Under the pieces are notes generated by a model that had not been told where the DNA came from, did no database searches, and saw only the letters and a program-made list of their open reading frames with translations. Made by a program: the position numbers and the translations under genes. Positions 49,451 to 58,805 of a DNA stretch of 64,000 nt are shown here, piece by piece; within the stretch, counting starts at the first letter, position 1, and every line of letters starts with the position of its first letter. The stretch is from Niebla homalea (taxonomy: Eukaryota; Ascomycota; Lecanoromycetes; Lecanorales; Ramalinaceae): the NCBI GenBank assembly GCA_019925105.1, contig JAHGAU010000022.1, positions 914,343-978,342 of the forward strand, in the 5' to 3' direction.

Positions 49451-50026
49451 GCCGAGGTGGTCGTACCCTAGTGTGCTGATCCCACGGCATGTACGGAGCA
49501 ATCTTCCACTTATTTTGCCTCTCACTTGCGACTTACATTACCCGTTTTATAGTCTTGTATAGTATTCTGCTCGCCGTCGTAAGCACTGACGGCGGAGGAC
49601 CGATGGACCGATGGCTGACTGCCGTGTCCAAGGTCTTCTTATAGGTGCGGCGAGATCTGTCGAGACAGCGCGTCGTCCGAATTCGTAAGCCCAGCGATTG
49701 ATCCGCAAGATCTAGGTGTTATGCCTACGGGTGACTGGATATACCTGCTTGAAGACGCATCTAATATACAGTGCATTCATGAGCAGAATAAGCAATAGTT
49801 CCAGCCGTTACTTTCGCTTGCCAGGGAAAAGTTATAACCTTCAAGGGAAAGAACAATTCTTACTTCTCGCGCCAGAATAGATAGCGGATGGTTTCGCTCC
49901 GGGGTTTTCCCGTTCCGGGGATTTCCCGTTACTTGTACCAATCTTCTGTAAACAATCATCTTTCCGTCTTTTACCACCCGCGACACGCGATTGTTCATTG
50001 TCCATTAACAGCGGCCCGAAGTATTT
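49451..50026 (+). promoter_or_regulatory. Non-coding upstream region of the nuclease-like gene
   Basis: Normal-composition DNA between the last satellite unit and the first ATG, presumably promoter and 5' UTR. It contains two direct tandem repeats: TCCGGGG(T/A)TTTCCCGT twice at 49898-49913 and 49914-49929 (one mismatch), and ggaccgat twice at about 49598-49613. An AT-rich word, gtatttatgata (50020-50031), overlaps the first ATG. No binding protein can be named. Short open frames here lack any recognisable domain. Confidence 0.45.
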
Positions 50027-52002
50027 ATGATACTGGCTACTGGCATGCTCCGACCTACCAGCCGCTGCGTTGACGATCCCGTTCGCGGTCTCTGGAGACA
50101 GGAGCTGCGACTGCGCGCGAAAGAGGGCGAGACTTGTACGGACCGCGAGTCAATAGTCCGAGGTTGGCTGGACGGTGTTGAGGAAGTCCGGCGAGAAGGA
50201 GAAGGGAGTGGACTCAGAACGGGTCTCGCAGTCGCAGGCTTAGGCTTAGGTACGGTGACTTTATTCCGCTATTCCCCTCTCCTGCTTCTATGTCTATGAT
50301 CCAATGAAGCATAATGAAGGATGGGCTAACAGAGATCTTGAGTCGCGTTATAGACCCCTTACCTCCTTATCTTAAGCTACTGAGATCGCGATCGCGATCC
50401 GCTTTACTGCCCGTACCATCAGCTCAACTCAATAGCATCAACAATAACGAGCCCTCGCCCCCTACATCGAAGCGCAAGCGCAAACGCGGAGCCAGTTCAG
50501 AAAGCGTGGATCTCGAACCTCCAAGACCAACCAGACATTGCAAGAAGACCCTTCCGCCCAAGCCACATCCACATACACTCAGCATGCCCGTCAAAAAGCC
50601 TGCCAAAGCAGAGAAGAGCCGGGAACCTATAGAGAAGGCGTCCCAGATCTGGCTGAGAGGGAGAGAACCCACTCCAGAGCTAGGGCAACTAGGGAGCGCG
50701 CGCACAAGGGCAGGTGCGAGAAGCGCAGGAAAAGTATGTCGTTGAAGAGTCATAAGCATGCGATGAGCATGCCGACTAAAGGGCAGACGCTGAATGCTGA
50801 ATATCCGCAGTCCAAATCAAGATCTCCCGTCAAGGAAGCCACCAAATCCGCATCCACAGCTTCCAAGCATCTGTCCAGGCGGGAATCCATGGCCTTGCTC
50901 CATCCCGCCGTCAAGTTTCACGAAATCTCGAGAATCGGCCATGCAGATGTCTCAGCAATGGCGCAAGGCCTCTTCAAGGAGACGCTACAATATGGGCGTC
51001 CAATGCCGTGCATTCCCCTCGGTATCAAGGTATCTATCTCCTCAGCCCTGAGCCGTATTACCTATCACCTTGCCTTTGCTCACTGATCACTGATCATCTT
51101 GTAGGCACTTCTTCCAGCCGCGACGCCCATGCGAACAAAAGAATTATCCGATCATCTCTTCACCGAGGTCACTGGTTTCGACGAAGCCGATTACTCGCGC
51201 ATCTATGGGACCCTTCAGGAGATTGTCGCCGACGCCACCGAGGTTCGGTCGTTGGGCGCGCCGGAGTCACAGTTGATCTCCACTGTAATCATGCCGATGC
51301 TCAACCTCGCCTGCCGCCTGCTCCCCTTCAAAGAACAAGGCAAACAGGTCCAACGTTATGATTTGTGAGTATCGTCTGGTCTGATATTGCTGATTCCTGA
51401 TTCTCGGTTTGAGACTAAGATGGACCACCAGGACCACAACGCAGATCAGCCCGCCCGACCTATGCTCCTACGCCGACCAAGATGAATTCAAAGACCTAGC
51501 CAAGAGGATCGACGCCGCCCTCGGCCTCTGCCTCGACGAAGACGAGACCGAACAGCTCGAGCGGGGGCGGTACACCGGGTCGGGCAGCAGCATCAACCAG
51601 ACCCAAAGCTTCGTCAACCTCGTCCCCCTCTTCCTCAACATCGAGGTCAAACGGCGGCACCAGGACGTCGACCCCCTTATCCAGCTGGGCGCCTGGATCG
51701 CCGCCGAGTTCGAGAAGCGCCGGATCGAGGAGTACCCCCTCGATATGCCCACCCTCGCCCTTGAGATCAATGGTGACTTCTGGGAGCTGCATATCGTTAA
51801 CGCCGTCCCGTTCAAGAACAAACTGCTGCCAGACGATTATAAGTTGCAGTTCCTGGGTCCCATCGATGTGGGCACGACCAGGGATCTCGCCGGTGCCTTT
51901 AAGATCCTGGATACTCTCCGCCGCTGCATCGAGTGGGGGAATGGCCCCTTTCGGGAGTGGGTGGGCAAGAATATTATCTCTCAGTATAGGCGGGATTGGT
52001 AA
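50027..52002 (+). CDS. Fungal PD-(D/E)XK nuclease-like protein, five exons
   Basis: Model: exons 50027-50249, 50333-50733, 50811-51029, 51105-51364 and 51432-52002; 557 residues, stop TAA. All splice phases agree. The last three introns are strong (GTATGT..CAG, GTATCT..TAG, GTGAGT..CAG); the first is weaker. If it is wrong, the start is ATG 50314 and the protein has 489 residues. The start at 50027 or 50045 (better Kozak context) is also uncertain. Residues ~42-51 read SIVRGWLDGV; 121-126 KRKRKR is a likely nuclear signal; ~75-260 is Ser/Pro/Lys-rich and probably disordered. The C-terminal half resembles the fungal PDDEXK family (Pfam PDDEXK_12 type): TTTQISPPD, RIDAAL (Asp ~395), NIEVKRR (Glu 439-x-Lys 441), DPLIQLGAWIAAEFEKR, LGPIDVGTTRDLAGAFKIL and a final EW-G...REWV. 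The D...ExK set is kept, so the fold may be active, but the substrate is unknown. It is the only gene spared by RIP here. Confidence 0.75.
50250..50332 (+). other. Intron 1 (83 bp, tentative)
   Basis: GTACGG donor, ..CTAACAG acceptor. It joins phase 1 to a two-base remainder, making a GAG codon. It is needed only if the SIVRGWLDGV exon belongs to the gene. No well-placed branch point is obvious. Confidence 0.45.
50734..50810 (+). other. Intron 2 (77 bp)
   Basis: GTATGT donor and CCGCAG acceptor with GCTGAAT branch-like words just upstream; phase 0. It resolves the frame change between the two overlapping open frames on either side. Confidence 0.8.
51030..51104 (+). other. Intron 3 (75 bp)
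   Basis: GTATCT donor, CTTGTAG acceptor, CTGATCACTGAT branch-like word; phase 0. It joins ..PLGIK to ALLPAATP... Confidence 0.8.
51365..51431 (+). other. Intron 4 (67 bp)
   Basis: GTGAGT donor, CCACCAG acceptor, GCTGATT branch-like word. It splits a TT|G leucine codon and joins ..VQRYD to LTTTQISPPD. Confidence 0.85.
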
Positions 52003-52722
52003 GCGTATACGATTATTAGCGCGGTAATTAGCGCGGTAATTACGTTAGATCCCTAGTTAATTTATAATTATTATCACCGACCCTTTTATAATATTTAACT
52101 TAGGAATCCGCACATTAAAGCTTGCCGTATACGCTTCCAACGCGGTTTCTTCTACGGTTATAAGACCGTAACCGCCCGGAACGTTTTATTATAATAACTC
52201 TCCCCCAGCGTAAAAATAATTTAAATTAATACCGTTATTAAACCTCCTTCCTTACCCTATATTATATTAATCCCTAGCGGACACCGCTTAAAAGTTAATT
52301 AAACGCCCTTAAATTAACGGTTATAATAATCTATTTAATATTTAAATTAAAGGCTATATAAATTATTTACGTTTAAGTATAATTACCCGATATTTTATTC
52401 TGGTTATATCGTTTTTTAAAAACTTTTTACCTTCTTAAATTTATCTTAAGAAAAAAGTGATATTCCCGAGGTCGGTTATTAATAATAATATTTTTTATAA
52501 TCTTTTTATTAAAATTAATATCGTATTTATACGTTTAATATAGCCTTTACGTTATAAAGCTTATTCTTTCTTATAATAGAAAAGGTAAAATTTTTGCTTA
52601 TTAAAACTTAGTTATTTAAATAATATTCTATAGGCTTTATTTAAGCTGGTATAATTTAATATTATTTCATATAAACCTGTTTAGTTTAAGCCGGTTTAAT
52701 TTAAATTGGTATGCATTAATTC
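52003..52722. other. AT-rich flank after the gene, no gene
   Basis: Composition falls to RIP-like within tens of bases of the stop codon. A duplicated word, tagcgcggtaat, occurs at 52017-52040. No gene or element could be assigned. About 52660-52715 contains ctggtataatttaat and gccggtttaatttaaattgg, related to the CCGGTTTAAATTAAAC words near 10490 and 22570. Confidence 0.45.
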
Positions 52723-52880
52723 TCGAACGGCGGGGCCGATCGGGCGAAGCCTCCACGCGATCACGGGCGCCGGGGGATCCCCGGCTCTTTAGTGGATCAC
52801 GGACTATTACCTAGTAGTAATTCTTTCTACCCTCCAAAGAGTCATTTGCCCTCCCGGCCCTAACTCGGCCTTCTCGGACT
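52723..52880. other. GC-rich island of unknown origin (~160 bp)
   Basis: An abrupt GC-rich, unmutated block (for example gaacggcggggccgatcggg and acgggcgccgggggatcccc) between AT-rich flanks. It has no convincing open frame, and the right end grades into repeat unit R1. It may be a short sequence that never became a RIP target. Confidence 0.5.
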
Positions 52881-53700
52881 TAACTTTTTAAAGAGTTATT
52901 TTTACGGATAACTCTTTTAAGGGTAGAACCGGCCCGGATTTATTAACTTTATATATAAAAGGTATAAATCTTAATACGGTTTATTAATCCCGATACTTCC
53001 GAGATTTATTTAAATAATAGTTATTTAATTATCGATTTTATTAACTTTCGGAATTTAAAAGGTAAAAGTTTAAGTTTATTTTCCGGCGTTAATTATTATT
53101 TTTTAATCGGTTATTCCTCGGGAAAAAGTGGTAATTTAACTTTTTTTATATAATTTTTCGCTTTTTAATAATATCGGAAAAATAAAAATTTATTTATTAA
53201 CGGTTATAATAATATTAATTAATAAGGTTTAATTAATAATTCCTTAAGGTTTTATAATATATCCGGTTTATTTTTAATTTTTTATAATAATTATTAAATT
53301 TAAAAAGTAATCGGAAAAAAGGATTTTATAATAATACCGGAATAACTTTAATTTATATTTTATTAAGGATAAATTATTAAAGCTTAAATAAAAAAAATTA
53401 TTTATTTTATTTATAATATTTTATTAATAATATAAAGGTCTTAATATTTCTTAATATAGGGTAATAGTTAACGTTATTTCCTTATATTAAGGTATTAAGA
53501 CTTAGCCTTAATATTTATCTGAATATAAGAATAATTTATAAATAAATTTTTATTTTTAAATTATTATATTATTATTTAAATTATTATATTATTATTATTA
53601 ATAATAATTAATTTAGTTATTTTTATATTATTAAGGTTTTTAATTATTTAAGCCTGGTTTTAACTTTATTTAAGCTTTATAATTTATAATTCTTTTAATA
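52881..53700. repeat. Repeat unit R, copy 1
   Basis: Shares an ordered set of words with 54090-54656, 58030-58805 and 60770-61560: ttaactttatatataaaagg, a ttaattatcgattttatta word, aagtttaagtt(c/t), a (c)cggcgttaa block, the 'cggttattcc' word, taatatcggaaaaataaaaa, and a cttaatatagg word near 53450. RIP-mutated and non-coding. It is followed by a TTTACC minisatellite. Confidence 0.65.
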
Positions 53701-53814
53701 AAGGCTTGGTTAATAATTTATCTATATAATTACCCTTCCCCCCTTAAATTTCTGTTTTTCTTATTATACTTAAATCACTTAATTTATTTAATACCTAAAT
53801 AAACTAAATACCCT

Positions 53815-54063
53815 TTATTTTTTACCCTTTACCTTTTACCCTTTACCCTTTACCCTTTACTATTACTTATACCTTTACCTTACCTTTACTTTACCTTTAT
53901 TTTTATTTTTACCTTTATCTTTACCTATTTTTACCTTTATTTACCTTTATTTTTATCTACCTTTACCTTTATCCTCCTTTACCTTTATTTACTTTTACCT
54001 TTACTTACTTCCACCTTTAATCACCTTTATTTTTACCTTTACCTTTACCTTTACCTTTACCTA
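53815..54063. repeat. CCCTTTA / ACCTTT minisatellite
   Basis: Tandem TTTACCC then ACCTTT units with interspersed T-rich variants, pyrimidine-rich on the plus strand. It is the strand complement of the AAAGGGTAAAT-type arrays right of 56.7 kb, so the two sets are in opposite orientation. Confidence 0.8.
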
Positions 54064-54089
54064 CCATCTAGTTTTGAATGGTTATAGCC

Positions 54090-54656
54090 TCCACCCATTC
54101 ATTCCCTCCGCCAGGGGGAATTCCGCTTTACCCCTGCTGCACCCTCAAATTATTCATTTTTAAAAATGAATGGTTTAAGGTATTTTCCAGACCGGATCCC
54201 TTAACTTTATATGGTAAAGGTATAGAGCTTAGCACGGGCTATAAAACGAGCCCCGTTTGACCCGGATCGGGTAAGGGGCGATTTAATTATCGATTTTATT
54301 AAGTATGGGAATTCTGGAGGTTTAAGTTTAAGTTCGCTTCCCGGCGTTAAAACTTACTTTTTCCCCCGCCGTTCCCCGTTAAAATATAATAATTGAACTT
54401 TTTAGCCTAAAATTAAGGCTTTTTAACGGTATCGGAAAAATAAAATTCCGTTTATTAATACTTATAATAATATTAAGGTAAATATTTTTCCGTTTAATTT
54501 TTAAGATTTAATAAGGTATATTTAGGTTATTTTTAATTATTAATTATATTTATTAAATTTAAAAAGATTTTTATTAAAATAGTATTAATTTAGCCCGGAT
54601 ATATTATAATCCGGGTATTATTAATACTTATATTATTGAATATTTTATTAAATATT
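54090..54656. repeat. Repeat unit R, copy 2 (least mutated)
   Basis: The best-preserved R copy (cattcattccctccgccagg, gggggaattccgctttaccc, cgcttcccggcgttaaaact). Copy 3 starts with the same ggggggaattccgc word. It is interrupted on the right by the direct-repeat unit beginning at 54657. A 60-codon frame at 54078-54260 is not conserved in the other copies and is rejected as a gene. Confidence 0.65.
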
Positions 54657-54904
54657 CTAACACTATTAATGTCTGGACTTCATATGAAGTACGGATAGCT
54701 GACCAATAGGAAAGGCTGTATACAGTAAGTCATCTGCCAAGTCTTGGATCTAAACTTTATATGAAGTACGGATACTTCATCTTAGTGCATTTTGAAAATT
54801 AAGTACTTAATTTATTAACTTTCTATATGAAAGTTATAGAGGAAAGCAAGCGCATTTAAACGAGCCTCTATTGACAAAATTTTATAAAGCCGTTATTAAG
54901 GAAA
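54657..54904. repeat. ~248-bp direct repeat, left copy (RIP-mutated)
   Basis: Aligns gap-poor to 55708-55955, offset 1051 bp. It starts ctaacactattaatgtctgg. Inside, an acttca(t/c)(a/g)tgaagt palindrome followed by acggata occurs twice. The left copy is more mutated: catatgaag for catgtgaag, gtatacagtaag for gcatgcagtgag, ctaaactttatatg for ctgaacttcatgtg, all CA-to-TA or TG-to-TA. LTR-like, but no target duplication is secure. Confidence 0.65.
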
Positions 54905-55112
54905 TATTGTTCGCAATATTTCTCACCTAAGATACGGAAAGCGACTCCATATAATTTAACTTAAGTCCTTAGGGCTGAATTTATATAAGGTGTTATAAAC
55001 TGTTTCTTCCAGTATATATTCCTTGCAATTATACCCTATATACTTAGACTATATCCGGTTTACTTTAACTTTTATAGATTATATCTATTTATTCCCTTTA
55101 TTTTCTTACGAT
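54905..55112. other. Sequence between left direct repeat and OrsD remnant
   Basis: Moderately AT-rich, no open frame. An inverted word, aatattgttcgcaatatt, occurs at 54904-54921. Confidence 0.4.
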
Positions 55113-55586
55113 ATGGAGAACGTTAGGTTACGGTACCTCCCCTAGTATAAAGTAATCCTTTATACAGAGTATCAGTATTGTATTATAGTTAAAAATATTA
55201 AGCGATATCTCTGGGATTAGCATATAGTTAAAGGGCGTTAAGTTCAAGATGCAATGAATAAGATTGCCCCTCTTAAGCTTTCCTTTCCCTCGGATATAAT
55301 ACTTCCTCCACCATACAGTCCGTCGATTGAAGGCCTTTAAGTTAAGGAGTTTTTCAGGTGTACTTTACCGTATTGTAATAGTAAGGCGACTACATATAAT
55401 CAAGCAAGAGAGAAAGTCGTGAAATATATCTTTAAAACGCATAAGGTTGGACTTAAGAAAAAGGTAAAGCCAATCGAAGGAATGATCGAAGTGATTAACA
55501 TACAGTTATTCTTTTAATATCCACTGTATCAATGGTTTGAAGTTAGTCCTATTATAGTGACTGTTCCCCCTGCCTCCCAGCAGTAG
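55113..55586 (+). pseudogene. OrsD-domain (DUF3505-like) gene remnant, RIP-broken
   Basis: One frame from ATG 55113 runs 157 codons with five in-frame stops (codons 11, 36, 43, 76, 135), each a TAG or TAA that one C-to-T change would make from CAG or CAA. The readable parts fit the fungal OrsD/DUF3505 N-terminal pattern: YKVILYTEYQYCIIVKNIKR then YLWD (compare a 'C..C...+....+..HL...H' finger); a Pro-rich ILPPPYSPSIEGL; FRCTLPYC (Cys 83, Cys 88) with KYIFKTH (position 105 Tyr for an expected His, His 110); and IEVINIQLFF..YPLYQWFEV, like the family's 'V.vQtFf.....+yF.V'. DUF3505 proteins are common in fungal accessory DNA. Their role is not well known. It lies between two 248-bp direct repeats. 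The downstream domain, if any, is lost. Confidence 0.6.
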
Positions 55587-55707
55587 ACTGTATACGTCAG
55601 CGTTTGAATAATTCCTATCAATAAAGTCAATACAATTGGGAAGAACAGTTTGAAAGACTTGATCCAGATCTTCAGCTCCATGAAGCTCAGACCCCTCCCT
55701 GGCTGTC
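55587..55707. other. Unmutated spacer before right direct repeat
   Basis: Normal-composition sequence with CA/TG retained (for example ctccatgaagctcagacccc). A 61-codon frame on the minus strand (55529-55714) overlaps the OrsD remnant and this spacer; it has a hydrophobic stretch but no recognised family. Not accepted as a gene. Confidence 0.4.
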
Positions 55708-55955
55708 CTAACACTATTAATGTCTGGACTTCATGTGAAGTACGGATAGCTGACCAATAGGAGAGGCTGCATGCAGTGAGTCATCTGCCAAGTCTTGGAT
55801 CTGAACTTCATGTGAAGTACGGATACTTCATCTTAGTGCATCTTTAGAGTTATCTACGTAATCCATTAACTTTATATATAAGAGTTGTAGAGTGAAGTAA
55901 GCGCATTTAAACAAGCCTCTGTTGATAAAATTTTATAGGGTGGTTGTTGAGAAAT
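55708..55955. repeat. ~248-bp direct repeat, right copy (well preserved)
   Basis: Partner of 54657-54904. It retains gcatgcagtgagtcatctgc and cttcatgtgaagtacggata (the latter twice), and has a ctttatatataagagttg TATA-like word. It is directly followed by the CACC-rich minisatellite. Confidence 0.65.
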
Positions 55956-55974
55956 AAAAGGATTAAGATTTTAC

Positions 55975-56575
55975 CACCAAAGGTGATCCACCCTCACCTG
56001 CAGCCTCACCACCACCCTCACCACCACCCTCACCTGCACCCTTACCTGCACCCTCACCTGCACCCTCACCTGCACCCTTACCTGCACCCTCACCTGCACC
56101 CTCACCTGCAAGTGCACCACTACCCTTACCACCACCCTCACCTGCACCCTTACTTGCACCCTCACCTATAAGTGCACCTGCAAGTGCACTACTACCCTCA
56201 CCACCACCCTCACTTACACCCTCACTACCACCCTCACCTGCACCCTCACCACCACCCTCACCACCACCCTCACCACCACCCTCATTTGAACCCTCACCTG
56301 CACCCTCACCTACACCCTCACCTGCACCCTCACCTGCACCCTCACCTGCAAGTACACCACTACCCTCACCACCACCCTCACTTGCACCCTTACCTGCAAG
56401 TGCACCACCACCCTCACTACCACCCTTACCACCACCCTTACCACCACCCTCACATGCACCCTCACCTGCAAGTGCACCACTACCCTCACCTGCAAGTGCA
56501 CCACTACCCTCACCTGCAAGTGCACCACTACCCTCACCACCACCCTTACTTACACCCGCACCTGCACCCCCAGCA
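55975..56575. repeat. CACCCTCACCTGCACC-type minisatellite
   Basis: About 600 bp of degenerate 6-bp units (CACCCT, CACCAC, CACCTG, CAAGTG). Because the unit is a multiple of three, several frames stay open on both strands and give His/Pro, Val/Arg or Gly/Glu/Ala repeats up to 227 codons; these are artefacts. The same motif, on the opposite strand, forms the core of the TIR element at 4504-5204, but no element ends flank this array. It is little affected by RIP. Confidence 0.85.
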
Positions 56576-56634
56576 AACCCTTTACTAAGCCCTTTACCAG
56601 GCCCTTTACCAGGCCTCTCAGCAAGCACTTCACC

Positions 56635-56705
56635 GGGTGCCCCCACCGTAACAGGCCCAAAAACACCGTGATTTACATGGAGATTCCGAGAGCTGAGTAA
56701 AGCCC
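56635..56705. repeat. Single unit of the 48.5-kb satellite
   Basis: ccccaccgtaacaggcccaa then aaacaccgtgatttacatgg resembles the satellite units at 49160-49215 (cccactgcgacaagctaaaa, acaccgcaattgcgatgaag) and ends in a similar gagagctgagtaaag word. A lone, unmutated unit far from the main array. Confidence 0.55.
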
Positions 56706-58015
56706 TTTACCTGCACCCTTACTTTACCCTTAATAAGACCTTTATTAAGCCTTTTATTAAGCCCTTTTTTAAGCCCTAAATTAAGCCCTTTATTAAGCTT
56801 TTTATTAAATTATTTAATTAAAAATTAAAGATTAATTAAAAAGTAAATAATTAATTAAATAAAAAGAAAAAAAGAATTAATTAAAAAAAAAAAAAGGAAA
56901 TAATAATTAAATAATAAAAAGTAAATAATTAAATAAAAAATTAAGGGAAAATAATTAATTAAATATTAAAGGGTTAATAATTAATTAAATAATATATAAT
57001 AAATAATTAATTAAATAATAAAAAATAAAATTAAATAATAAAAAATAAATAATAACTTAAATAATAAAGGGTAAATAATAGCTATAATAATAAAAGGAAA
57101 ATAATAACTATAATAATAAAGGGAAAACAATAAATTAAATAATAAAAAATAAATAATAAATAAATTAAATAATAAAAAGTAAATAATTAATAAATTAATA
57201 AAAAGTTAATAATTAATTAAATTATAAATAGGAAATGAATTAATTAAGCAATAAAAAGTAAATGGTTATTTAAATAATATAAGGTAAAAAATTAATTAAG
57301 TAATAAAAGGTTAATAAATAAATAATAGAAAGTAATTATTAAATTGAATAATAAAGGGTTAATAAGTAATTAAATAAAAAAGAATATATATTTAAATAAA
57401 TAATAAAAAGTTAAATAAAAAATAAAGGATAAATAATTATTTAAATAATAAAAAGTAAATAATAAGATAAATAATAAATATAAAATATTTAATTAAATAA
57501 TAAAAGTTAATTAATTAATTAATTAAATAATAAAGGGTAAATAATTAATAATAAAATAATTAAAAAATAATTAAAAATTAAATAAATAATATTAAGTAAA
57601 TAAATAATAAAATAAGAAAAAATAATTAATTAATTTAATAAAAAAGGATTAAGAGTTAATTAAAAAATAAAATATAAATATATAAATAATAAAAAATAAA
57701 TATTTAATTAAATAATAAAAAGTAAATATTTAAATATATAATAAAAAATTTAAATAAATAATAAAAGTTAAATAATAAAAGTTAAATAATAAAAGTTAAA
57801 TAATAAAAGTTAAATAATAAAAGTTAAATAATAAAAAGTAAAAAATTAATAAAATAATAAAAAATATTTAATAAATAATAAAGAATAAACGGTTAATTAA
57901 ATAATAAAGGGTTAAAAAGTAATTAAAATTAAAAAAGGGGATATTAATTAAATAATTAAAAATAAAGAATTAAGTAAATAATAAGATATAAATAATTAAT
58001 TAAACTACTATTTAA
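56706..58015. repeat. A-rich degenerate minisatellite
   Basis: Begins with a few GC-richer ccctttacctgcacccttac and taagccctttattaag units, then becomes irregular repeats of taaataattaattaaataataaa with ggg inserts. A run of five near-perfect 14-bp units (aataataaaagtta) lies at about 57765-57835. No genes. Confidence 0.75.
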
Positions 58016-58029
58016 TTATTATTTACTTA

Positions 58030-58805
58030 ACCCTTTAATAAATTATTTCCTTACCCGGGGGGAATTCCGCGATATACCGTTAAATTTTTTAATAAATTAT
58101 TTTTTTAAGTGATTTATTAAAGGGGGTTTTTTTTATAGAATCCTTAATTTTCTATATAAAAGGTATAAATTTTAATATAGACTTTAAAATAAGCCTTATT
58201 TAGCTTTAAACGGTTAACGGATAATTTACTTATTAATTTTATTACGTTTTAGAATTTTAAAAATTTAAGTTTAAGTTCGCTTCTTAATATTAAAGCTTAC
58301 TTTTTAATCCGTTATTCCTTTATAAAATTTAATAATTTAACTTTATAGCTTAAGTTAAAAGCTTTTTAACGATATTAAAAAAATAAAAATCCGTTTATTA
58401 TTATTTATTATAATATTAAGCTATATATTTAATAGTTTTAATTTTACGGTTTTTTAAGTATATCCGAGTATTATTAATCCTTTTTATTTACATTTTAATT
58501 TAAAAAAATAATATAAAAAATAATAATTATAATAATACCGGAATTATTATAATCCGGGATATATTAATAAAGTTATTATTAACTTAATAATAATAATTAT
58601 TTCTTTTCCCTTATTAATTTTTTATTTAATTAATTACTTAAATATCTTAATATAGGATAGTTATTAATATCGCCTTTTTATATTAAGACTTTTAATAAAA
58701 TCTTTACTTAATTTAACCCTTATTATTTATAACCTTCAACCGGTAAAAACCTTTTTATATTAAGAAGATTATTAATTATTTAACTATTAAGGCCCTACTT
58801 TAATA
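58030..58805. repeat. Repeat unit R, copy 3
   Basis: Strongly RIP-mutated R unit (ggggggaattccgcgatata at the start; aagtttaagttcgcttctta; cggaattattataatccggg; cttaatataggatagttatt). It ends ctttaataaggat, as copy 4 does, and is followed by the A-rich minisatellite. Confidence 0.7.

Noticed and set aside
49777..50073. Two small overlapping frames upstream of the gene
   Set aside because: No recognisable domain or context; region fits promoter/5' UTR.
50424..50759. 111-codon minus-strand frame, and other frames antisense to exons at 51468-51821
   Set aside because: Shadows of the spliced plus-strand gene; GC-rich coding DNA commonly keeps antisense frames open.
55944..56646. Long open frames (up to 227 codons, Gly/Glu/Ala, His/Pro or Val/Arg repeats) on both strands
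   Set aside because: They are translations of a 6-bp minisatellite that stays open in several frames; no non-repeat domain and no splice support.
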